7,628 nucleotides of DNA. Origin: Fidelibacterota bacterium (lineage in GTDB: Bacteria; Fidelibacterota; Marinisomatia; Marinisomatales; UBA8229). The DNA lies in contig DPYO01000115.1 of NCBI GenBank assembly GCA_003535775.1, positions 1 to 7,628 of the forward strand, in the 5' to 3' direction. Every line of letters begins with the position of its first letter. Within the stretch, counting starts at the first letter, position 1. Positions 1 through 5,509 of the stretch are shown piece by piece. The notes below the pieces were generated by a model, which saw nothing but the letters and a program-made list of their open reading frames with translations, was not told where the DNA came from and ran no database searches. A program made the position numbers and the translations under genes.

Positions 1-2014
1 CATCTTCCACAATAAAATCTGTAATTCCTTCCACTAAAGCATGTTCAATTCTTTTCTCAACAGAGCTCGTTCTCCAGGCGTTATCTTGAGTTGATTTTTG
101 TTCAACCTTCTTGAAAGATTTCGCGATTTCTAATAAACGTTCCGTAGCATCATCCCTGCGATTAAAAAGAACATCCTCCACCCGTTTAAGGGTATCCGGA
201 CTAAGGTCATCATACACTGTTAATTGACCAGCATTAACAATCCCCATATCCATCCCTGCCTGGATGGCATGATAAAGAAATACGGTATGCATCGCTTCCC
301 TGATGGCATTATTCCCCCGAAAGGAAAAGGACAAATTACTCACACCTCCACTGATATGAACACCGGGGCAGGAATTTTTAATCTGCCTGGCAGCTTCTAT
401 ATAATTGATGGCATATTCATTGTGTGCATCGATTCCTGTGGCAACTGCAAAAATATTTGGGTCAAAAATAATATCTTCTGGGGAAAAACCGATTTTTTCA
501 GTAAGGAGTGCATATACACGCTGACATATAGACACTTTCCGTTCTATTGTATCTGCCTGGCCTTCCTCATCAAATGCCATAACAATGACAGCAGCGCCAT
601 AACGCAAGACCCTTTGAGCTTGCTCTAAAAACTGTTCTTCTCCCTCTTTTAAGCTAATTGAATTCACTACACCCTTGCCCTGTATATTTTTTAATCCAGT
701 CTCAATAATAGACCATTTTGATGAATCAATTATAATCGGAATTCTACTGATATTAGGTTCCGAAGCAATCAAACGAAGAAATTTTTCCATCGCCATTTCA
801 GATTCTAAAAGACCCTCATCCATGTTCACATCAATCAACTGGGCACCGTTTTCAATCTGTTGACGGGCAACGGACAGAGCCTCCTCATACTGGTTTTCCT
901 TAATTAGCCGGCGAAATCGAGTCGATCCGGAAACATTTGTTCGTTCGCCAATATTCACAAAATTTGAATCAGGCCGTATAGTAAATGGCTCCAGTCCACT
1001 TAACCGTGTGAATGGCTCTATTACCGGAATTTTTCGCGGAGGAAGATCACCCACAGCACCGGCAATAGCTGATATATGATCTGGGGTGGTCCCACAGCAA
1101 CCACCCACAATATTCAATAGACCCTTCTCTGCAAATTCCCTGATAAGACCGGCCATAAATTCCGGACTGTCATTGTATTCTCCAAATTCATCAGGAAGCC
1201 CTGCATTGGGATGGACAGATACATATGTGTCAGCCATTCGTGAAATATCTTGGAGATGAGGACGAATCTGTTGAGCTCCCAAAGCACAATTTAAGCCTAC
1301 GCTTAACAGATTCCCATGGCGAATCGAAATCCAGAATGCCTCGGGAGTCTGTCCAGAAAGCGTTCTCCCGCTGGCATCTGTAATGGTCCCGGAAACTAAA
1401 ACGGGAATTGGCTTGCGGGATTCTTCAATGATTTCCTGAATCGCTGCCAAAGCAGCTTTACAGTTGAGAGTATCAAAAACGGTCTCCACCATCAACAAAT
1501 CCACACCGCCCTCAAGAAGAGCTTCAGCCTGTTGATGGTAGGCGGAGAATAATTCATCAAAAGTAATATTGCGAAAACCCGGATCATTTACATCCGGAGA
1601 AAGGGAAGCTGTCCGATTTGTGGGGCCTAAAACACCACAGACAAATCTTGGTTTTTCCGGTTCCTTTTTAGAAAATTCATCGGCCACCTGGCGACCAATT
1701 CGGGCAGCAGCAAGATTTAAATCCTTCACAGATTCTTCCATCTGGTAATCACTTTGAGATATTCTATTCCCATTAAATGTATTGGTCTCAATGATATCTG
1801 CACCTGCTTCAAAATATGCTCTGTGAATACCTTCGATGACTTCAGGACGGGTTAAAGATAATAAATCATGGTTCCCTTTCAAATCCACCGGGTGGTTTTG
1901 AAATAGATCTCCCCTGTAATCCTCTTCTCCAAGAGAATGATTTTGAATCATCGTTCCCATGGCGCCATCCAGAATGACAATTCGCTGTTTCAGTATTTCT
2001 CTTAACTTTTCCAT
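1..2014 (-). CDS. metH: Cobalamin-dependent methionine synthase MetH, N-terminal part (3' end outside window)
   Basis: MetH transfers a methyl group from 5-methyltetrahydrofolate to homocysteine through protein-bound cobalamin, making methionine in the cytoplasm. The frame is open from ATG at 2014 to the left edge (671 codons) with no interruption. Residues 1-330 are the homocysteine-binding barrel; its zinc ligands are all present: Cys243 in GLNCALG, and Cys306-Cys307 in VGGCCGTTPDHI. Residues from about 350 to 620 are the folate (pterin-binding) barrel, with NIGERTNVSGS starting at Asn354, then DSSKWS, FDPNIFAVATGI and HISGGVSNLSFSFRGNN. From about 640 the cobalamin cap domain begins (VEKRIEHALVEGITDFI). 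The cobalamin and reactivation domains lie outside the window. ATG 2014 gives an N-terminus (MEKLREILKQRIVILDGAMG) that aligns with the start of the E. coli enzyme, but no Shine-Dalgarno sequence lies just before it. An in-frame GTG at 2050-2048 would add 12 residues and is an alternative start. A SAM-II riboswitch and a terminator lie directly upstream. Family certain; start moderately sure. Confidence 0.96.
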   Translation of the reverse strand, partial: MEKLREILKQRIVILDGAMGTMIQNHSLGEEDYRGDLFQNHPVDLKGNHDLLSLTRPEVIEGIHRAYFEAGADIIETNTFNGNRISQSDYQMEESVKDLNLAAARIGRQVADEFSKKEPEKPRFVCGVLGPTNRTASLSPDVNDPGFRNITFDELFSAYHQQAEALLEGGVDLLMVETVFDTLNCKAALAAIQEIIEESRKPIPVLVSGTITDASGRTLSGQTPEAFWISIRHGNLLSVGLNCALGAQQIRPHLQDISRMADTYVSVHPNAGLPDEFGEYNDSPEFMAGLIREFAEKGLLNIVGGCCGTTPDHISAIAGAVGDLPPRKIPVIEPFTRLSGLEPFTIRPDSNFVNIGERTNVSGSTRFRRLIKENQYEEALSVARQQIENGAQLIDVNMDEGLLESEMAMEKFLRLIASEPNISRIPIIIDSSKWSIIETGLKNIQGKGVVNSISLKEGEEQFLEQAQRVLRYGAAVIVMAFDEEGQADTIERKVSICQRVYALLTEKIGFSPEDIIFDPNIFAVATGIDAHNEYAINYIEAARQIKNSCPGVHISGGVSNLSFSFRGNNAIREAMHTVFLYHAIQAGMDMGIVNAGQLTVYDDLSPDTLKRVEDVLFNRRDDATERLLEIAKSFKKVEQKSTQDNAWRTSSVEKRIEHALVEGITDFIVED

Positions 2015-2017
2015 AAT

Positions 2018-2043
2018 AAAAAAGCCGGCACTTGTCCGGCTTT
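2018..2043 (-). terminator. Intrinsic terminator abutting the metH start codon
   Basis: On the minus strand, AAAGCCGG (2043-2036) and CCGGCTTT (2028-2021) form a perfect 8-bp stem with a 7-nt loop. A run of six T (2023-2018) follows. The metH ATG begins only 3 nt after the run. It may end transcripts arriving from hpf, but its place just behind a SAM-II aptamer makes it more likely the expression platform (attenuator) of that riboswitch. No clear antiterminator that unwinds this stem is visible. Confidence 0.85.
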
Positions 2044-2048
2044 GGTAC

Positions 2049-2101
2049 ACCTTTTTAGCACCTTTATTTATAGTCGCTGCAATACGGTTCAAATGACGAC
2101 T
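2049..2101 (-). promoter_or_regulatory. SAM-II (SAM-alpha) riboswitch aptamer in the metH leader
   Basis: The minus-strand RNA fits the SAM-II H-type pseudoknot. Stem P1 is AGUCGU (2101-2096) paired with GCGACU (2077-2072), six pairs with one G-U. Its loop carries UUUGAACCGUAUUGCA, then comes the A-rich linker UAUAAAUAAA, then the 3' strand GGUGCUAAAAAGGU (2062-2049). From memory, the crystallised marine metX SAM-II RNA has the same blocks in the same order: AUUUAACCGUAUUGCA, GAUAAAU and GCUAAAAAGGG. Known SAM-II elements bind S-adenosylmethionine in the pseudoknot and lower expression of methionine-synthesis genes. Placement before metH fits that role. The class is best known from Alphaproteobacteria and marine metagenomes, usually before metA, metX or metC and acting on translation. 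Recognition rests on sequence blocks and stem, not on a covariance-model score. Confidence 0.88.
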
Positions 2102-2106
2102 GGTAA

Positions 2107-2135
2107 AAGTTAGGATATTTATCCTTTTATATCAA
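2107..2135 (-). promoter_or_regulatory. Candidate promoter for the riboswitch-metH transcript
   Basis: On the minus strand, TTGATA (2135-2130) matches five of six bases of the sigma-70 -35 box. Exactly 17 bp later comes TAACTT (2112-2107), a weak -10 box. The same bases read TAACTTTT, close to the Bacteroidetes -7 pattern TAnnTTTG, with the TTG 20 nt upstream. Either reading places the transcription start near 2100, at the first stem of the riboswitch, which supports the call. The spacing is good but the -10 box is poor. Confidence 0.45.
2112..2125. repeat. Perfect 14-bp palindrome in the promoter spacer
   Basis: AGGATA-AA-TATCCT is a perfect inverted repeat with 6-bp arms and a 2-bp centre. 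It fills the spacer of the candidate metH promoter and touches the -10 box, which is where a repressor operator would sit. No regulator is encoded nearby and I do not recognise the site. In AT-rich DNA, chance is a real alternative. Confidence 0.4.
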
Positions 2136-2265
2136 CTCCTTTTTCATATTATCATGTTTACGTACCCATCAGCATATATTCGACACATTCCCTTCTATGG
2201 TCCAACCTGCAATGGTGAATCCTTATAAGTCAGTATCTTCTTAGAATAACACTGCTTTCAATAAT

Positions 2266-2553
2266 TTAGATTCCGTTTCGTCTCTCTTTGAATTTGGAAA
2301 TCCGGCCTGCCATTTTAGACACAGCCCGGTCTATGGATTTAGTAACATTGTCCGTGGTATCTTTTACATTTATTTTTCGTTTCGGGATGGAAAGATTGAT
2401 TTCAGTGGTGTATTGATTATTTTCATGAGATAAAACCACCTGACACTGAATTATCCGATTAAAATATCGTTTTAACTTCTGGACTTCATTCTCTGTATAT
2501 ATCCTGAGCTTATCTGGTGCATGAAAGTGCCGGGCTGTAAATTCGATATTCAT
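2266..2553 (-). CDS. hpf: Ribosome hibernation-promoting factor, short form (HPF/RaiA family)
   Basis: This 95-residue protein belongs to the sigma-54 modulation / S30EA family. Members bind the decoding region of the 30S subunit in slow growth or stationary phase, block mRNA and tRNA binding, and promote inactive ribosomes. The sequence shows the expected beta-alpha-beta-beta-beta-alpha plan: MNIEFTARHF at the start, a helix near residues 14-32 (KLRIYTENEVQKLKRYF), paired strands around 35-65 (IIQCQVVLSHE, TTEINLSIPKRKI) and a basic C-terminal helix (AVSKMAGRISKFKERR). There is no C-terminal extension, so it is the short form rather than the long dimerising form. The ATG is set by AAGGAG at 2563-2558, four bases upstream. 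It follows a xerC-type recombinase, an arrangement I recall from Bacteroidetes. No convincing terminator follows the stop codon before the metH leader. Confidence 0.9.
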   Translation of the reverse strand: MNIEFTARHFHAPDKLRIYTENEVQKLKRYFNRIIQCQVVLSHENNQYTTEINLSIPKRKINVKDTTDNVTKSIDRAVSKMAGRISKFKERRNGI

Positions 2554-2567
2554 ATGACTCCTTATTG

Positions 2568-2752
2568 TTAGGTTAATCCTTTTAAAGTTAGGACTCCCAG
2601 TTTAACTGATTCATCTCCGGTATCGTCCCTGGTAAAAATATTGTGGAATTTTTCCACCAAGTTGGATACAGCTTGATGGTAATCTTTGTGGATAGACAAT
2701 CAATATTAATGAGCCCAAGCATATCCATACCTAATTCTTTTGATGTGTATAT
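2568..2752 (-). pseudogene. Small decayed or frameshifted gene between the recombinase and hpf, family unknown
   Basis: I do not recognise this protein. AAGGAG (2763-2758) overlaps the recombinase stop codon and is followed five bases later by ATA (2752-2750) where an ATG would be expected. Reading from there gives (I)YTSKELGMDMLGLINID down to 2699. From 2696 the sequence reads as protein only in another frame, SIHKDYHQAVSNLVEKFHNI and on to GVLTLKGLT, ending at TAA 2570-2568, 14 bases before the hpf start. The joined product would be about 62 residues: an amphipathic helix, an acidic stretch (RDDTGDE) and a short hydrophobic end. The two lesions (ATA start, one-base loss near 2699) suggest a pseudogene or sequencing errors. 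A real shorter product from ATG 2728-2726 is possible: 46 residues in the first frame, ending at TAA near 2590, but its tail looks non-coding. The operon-like spacing to both neighbours is the main support. Confidence 0.4.
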
Positions 2753-2761
2753 GTTTTCTCC

Positions 2762-3673
2762 TTAGGATCCGTGGGGATGTGCTTGTTGATAAACTTTTTT
2801 CATCTTTTCCGGTTGAATATGTGTATAAATCTGTGTACTTGAGAGGCTGCTGTGTCCTAATAATTCCTGCACAGCCCGGATATCTGCCCCTCGAGATAAA
2901 AGATGGGTAGCAAATGAGTGTCTCAATGTGTGAGGTCCGAATCGTTCACCATCTGCAACCGTTTTCAAATACATTTTGATTCGTCTCTGTACAGTCCGAG
3001 GTGAAATTCGTTTTCCTTTTGAATTTATAAATAATGGCACAATGTCTTCTTTTTCAGATAATTGAATTCCACGAAATCCAAGGAATTTCTCTATAGAAAA
3101 TTGGGCACGTTTTCCATAAGGAATCAACCTTTCTTTGCCTCCTTTTCCGGTAACTTTTATTAATTGACTTTCGGTATGAAAATCATCTAAGTTGATATTC
3201 ACCAGTTCTCGGAGGCGCATTCCTGTGCTGTAAAAGAGTTCCAGCATCGCCCTGTCCCGCAGTCCGATAAAGGAATCGCTGGCGGGCGCATCCATCAGTT
3301 TCCCTATCATATCCTCATTCACATAAACCGGAAGTGATTTTGGTGTTTTCGGTGTTTTTATATGAATGGCAGGATTATCCTGAATTTCTTCAATCTTTAG
3401 TAAATATTTAAAAAAGGATTTTACGGATGCAAGACGACGCGCTACTGTCTTGCTGGAATATCCCTCTTCAAACTCTTTTCCCAGAAAATGGCGAATTGCT
3501 ATTTTGTCCACAATGCCGAAATCTGAAACTGATGTCCCGGAATATTCCTCGAAAAACTCAACAAACCGGTACAAGTCATATCCATAAGCATTTTTGGTAA
3601 ATTTTGAGTAATGACGTTCTTTCTCTAGATAAGTAAGAAAATCGGAGATGATATCTTGGGTAAAGTCAGACAT
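2762..3673 (-). CDS. xerC: Tyrosine recombinase XerC/XerD family
   Basis: XerC and XerD act together at dif to resolve chromosome dimers at cell division. This 303-residue protein has the normal Xer length. An N-terminal SAM-like core-binding domain spans about residues 5-95 (FLTYLEKERHYSKFTKNAY, TVARRLASVKSFFKYLL). The catalytic domain follows with all six active-site residues: Arg153 (STGMRLREL), Lys177 (GKGGKERLIP), His248 and Arg251 (HTLRHSFATH), His274 (LLGHSS) and the nucleophile Tyr283 (QIYTHI). The C-terminus, KVYQQAHPHGS, resembles XerC more than XerD, and the hpf neighbour favours XerC, but the two paralogues are hard to separate by eye. ATG 3673 overlaps the end of rluD by 8 bp and is preceded by AAGGA five bases upstream. 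The complete catalytic set, family-typical length and housekeeping context argue against a phage or integron integrase. Confidence 0.92.
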   Translation of the reverse strand: MSDFTQDIISDFLTYLEKERHYSKFTKNAYGYDLYRFVEFFEEYSGTSVSDFGIVDKIAIRHFLGKEFEEGYSSKTVARRLASVKSFFKYLLKIEEIQDNPAIHIKTPKTPKSLPVYVNEDMIGKLMDAPASDSFIGLRDRAMLELFYSTGMRLRELVNINLDDFHTESQLIKVTGKGGKERLIPYGKRAQFSIEKFLGFRGIQLSEKEDIVPLFINSKGKRISPRTVQRRIKMYLKTVADGERFGPHTLRHSFATHLLSRGADIRAVQELLGHSSLSSTQIYTHIQPEKMKKVYQQAHPHGS

Positions 3674-4631
3674 TTAGTTCCTTCATCTCTTTGATTAGAT
3701 TAGTAAATTCCTCTGGAAGAGGTGCTTCAAACTGAAGTTGTTTTTCAGTGGTGGGGTGTATTATGGAAAGTTCATGAGCATGAAGAGCCTGCCTGCCAAT
3801 AGAATTCAGCATTGTTTTTAATTTTTTTGATATTTCCGGAAGAAATCCTTTAATCCGGTTTAATCCTCCATTGTATTTCTCATCGGAAAAAATAGGATTA
3901 CCATGAAAAGCCGAATGGACACGAATCTGGTGTGTTCTTCCTGTTCGCGGAAAAAATCGTACAAGACTTAGATATCGCATTGTCTCAACCACTTCATAAT
4001 CTGTACATGCCAACCTTCCACTAGTTGAAACTGTAAAGGATGTGGGATCTGATCGTTTTCGGGAAATTGGTTCCTCGATCTTTCCTGAAATAGGTTTCCA
4101 CTCTCCCCAGGTTATTCCCATATACTTTTTTACAACGCTACGGGTTTCAAACTGGTTTGCCAAGTGGATATGAGCAGAATTTGTCTTGGCAACAAGGATC
4201 AATCCTGAAGTGTCCTTATCCAATCTGTGGACAATTCCAGGCCTGATTGAACCAGAAATATTTGACAGTGACTTAAAATAATACACAAGTCCATTCACAA
4301 GGGTTCCATCTTTGATACCTGCACCGGGATGTACAACTAATCCTGCTGGTTTATCAAGTACTAAAATGACATCATCCTCAAACAAAATTTTGAGGGGGAT
4401 ACTCTCCGGTTTCAGAGTTTCTGGAGCTGGATTTTCATCAGGTAGTTCTACCTTAATATTTTCTCCCCCAAAGAGGCGAAATCCAGGTTTTCTGATAGTC
4501 CCATTAACTAGTACGAATCCCATTTTAATGAGCTTTTGAATATGGGTCCGGGAAAAATCTTGAAGTTCTGAGGAGAGATATCGGTCGAGACGAATATTTT
4601 CGTTCTCAGGAGTGAACTGAATGGTGGTCAA
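3666..4631 (-). CDS. rluD: 23S rRNA pseudouridine synthase, RluA/RluD family
   Basis: This enzyme isomerises uridines to pseudouridine in RNA; RluD modifies helix 69 of 23S rRNA. From the chosen TTG start it has 321 residues, close to the family norm. An S4 RNA-binding domain covers about residues 12-65 (IRLDRYLSSEL, RTHIQKLIKMGFVLVNG). The catalytic domain follows: VLDKPAGLVVHPG near 91-103, the signature GIVHRLDKDTSGL with catalytic Asp138, FFPRTGRTHQIRVH near 227-239, and QALHAHEL near 281. The frame is open further upstream to 4739, but that stretch encodes residues unlike the family and lies wholly inside lspA. TTG 4631-4629 overlaps the lspA stop as TTGA, so translational coupling probably sets the start; there is no good Shine-Dalgarno sequence. 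RluA, RluC and RluD share this fold. RluD is favoured by the S4 domain and context, so the exact target site is inference. Confidence 0.88.
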   Translation of the reverse strand: MTTIQFTPENENIRLDRYLSSELQDFSRTHIQKLIKMGFVLVNGTIRKPGFRLFGGENIKVELPDENPAPETLKPESIPLKILFEDDVILVLDKPAGLVVHPGAGIKDGTLVNGLVYYFKSLSNISGSIRPGIVHRLDKDTSGLILVAKTNSAHIHLANQFETRSVVKKYMGITWGEWKPISGKIEEPISRKRSDPTSFTVSTSGRLACTDYEVVETMRYLSLVRFFPRTGRTHQIRVHSAFHGNPIFSDEKYNGGLNRIKGFLPEISKKLKTMLNSIGRQALHAHELSIIHPTTEKQLQFEAPLPEEFTNLIKEMKELNV

Positions 4632-5104
4632 ACGATGCTGTGTGTTGGCTGAACCTTTGGCTTGAACAAAAAAGAATAAAAGAGCATTAAAATAATTCCC
4701 ACAGTGACTGCTGAGTCCGCGATATTGAAAATATACCAATGAAAATCACCAATCATAAAATCAAAGAAATCAACCACTTCACCAAATAGAATTCGATCAA
4801 TTAAATTTCCGATTGCTCCTCCTAAAATCAAAGCAAGTGAAATCCTCATCAGAAGATTATTTTTTCTTTCACACCATAAGATCCATACCAAAAAACAGGT
4901 TATTATTAGGGAGATTCCAGAAAAAAAAGAGATACCAACAGGTAAATTTATTCCAAATGCCATCCCTTTGTTGGTGATATAATTCAGCTGAAAAAATCCC
5001 GGAATTACGGGGATAACATCGTAGAGTGTCATCGTGCTCTTAATAAGTGATTTTGAAATTTGATCCGCAGTTATAATAAGTGCAGTTATAAATAACACCC
5101 CCAT
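4628..5104 (-). CDS. lspA: Lipoprotein signal peptidase (signal peptidase II)
   Basis: LspA is an inner-membrane aspartic protease that cleaves signal peptides of diacylglyceryl-modified prolipoproteins. The 158-residue product shows four hydrophobic segments, roughly residues 1-17, 57-77, 86-102 and 129-147. Conserved motifs are ADQ.SK near Asp14, NKGMAFG from Asn45, GGAIGNLIDR with Asn100 and Asp103, VVDFFDF with catalytic Asp112, and FNIADSAVTVG with the second catalytic Asp130. ATG 5104-5102 overlaps the upstream stop by one base (TGATG), a usual coupling layout. TTG 5107-5105, one codon earlier, is possible. The Shine-Dalgarno match is poor (AAGGG some 14 bases off), so coupling likely matters. 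A position after an IleRS gene and a TraR/DksA-like gene recurs in Bacteroidetes-type genomes. Confidence 0.95.
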   Translation of the reverse strand: MGVLFITALIITADQISKSLIKSTMTLYDVIPVIPGFFQLNYITNKGMAFGINLPVGISFFSGISLIITCFLVWILWCERKNNLLMRISLALILGGAIGNLIDRILFGEVVDFFDFMIGDFHWYIFNIADSAVTVGIILMLFYSFLFKPKVQPTHSIV

Positions 5105-5499
5105 CAAAGATTCAGTTTATCCCTTGTTTTACAATCTACACATTTGGTTGCATTTAACACTTCCATCATTCGATCTTCCGGGATCAACTCTCCACAAATC
5201 TGACAAACACCAAATGCTTCGGAATCAATTCTTTCAAGTGCATTTTCAAGGTTTCTGTAATAACTGTCTTCCCGCGAAAGGAATAAAAAACTCTTCTCCC
5301 GTTCATGTGAATCCGTTCCGGCATCAGCCATATGAACACTGTAAATTGAATCCGGTGACATGTTCGCCTTCGATGAATCTGTGTTTAAAACACCACTCTT
5401 CATTTTAACCATCTCCCTGGAAATATTTTCCATTTTATCTAGAATAGTTTTCCTGAATTTCTTGAGTTTTATTTTAGAATATTTTATTTTTTTAGTCAT
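5104..5499 (-). CDS. TraR/DksA-type C4 zinc-finger protein
   Basis: This 131-residue protein has the DksA/TraR layout: a basic, lysine-rich N-terminus, a helical hairpin over about residues 12-93, and a C4 zinc finger formed by Cys99, Cys102, Cys120 and Cys123 (FGVCQICG and TKCVDCK). DksA proteins enter the secondary channel of RNA polymerase and tune transcription with ppGpp. In E. coli DksA the coiled-coil tip carries a D-x-x-D-x-A motif. Here the corresponding stretch is MADAGTDSHERE, which keeps acidic residues but lacks an obvious equivalent of the alanine, so DksA-like activity should not be assumed and I give no gene symbol. ATG 5499 follows the ileS stop by 10 bases, with AGAGGA at 5510-5505 five bases upstream, and the stop overlaps lspA. 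Such proteins often sit between ileS and lspA in Bacteroidetes-like genomes. Confidence 0.88.
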   Translation of the reverse strand: MTKKIKYSKIKLKKFRKTILDKMENISREMVKMKSGVLNTDSSKANMSPDSIYSVHMADAGTDSHEREKSFLFLSREDSYYRNLENALERIDSEAFGVCQICGELIPEDRMMEVLNATKCVDCKTRDKLNL

Positions 5500-5509
5500 T
5501 TATTTCCTC

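Noticed and set aside
224..628. Plus-strand open frame of 134 codons, and another at 675-863
   Set aside because: Both lie opposite metH, whose minus-strand reading matches a known family continuously through this stretch. The plus-strand translations resemble no family.
2231..2254. Weak inverted repeat after hpf (CAGTGTT with GATACTG) as an hpf terminator
   Set aside because: The stem needs two G-U pairs and is not followed by a T-run on the minus strand.
2136..2265. Short open frames between hpf and the metH promoter, such as one ending EYMLMGT, and a 14-codon frame starting MCRIYADG
   Set aside because: They are 25 codons or fewer, lack well-spaced ribosome-binding sites, and resemble no family. 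I see no gene in this stretch.
2015..2265. Cobalamin, SAM-I (S-box) or SAH riboswitch before metH
   Set aside because: None of the conserved blocks of those classes is visible. The conserved blocks present are those of SAM-II.
2762..3673. Recombinase as sign of a mobile element or integron
   Set aside because: It has the length, complete active site and C-terminus of chromosomal Xer proteins, sits among overlapping housekeeping genes, and no att-like repeats or cargo are visible.
4632..4739. N-terminal extension of rluD (36 residues)
   Set aside because: It is encoded entirely inside lspA in another frame, does not resemble RluD N-termini, and a start at the lspA stop gives a normal length.
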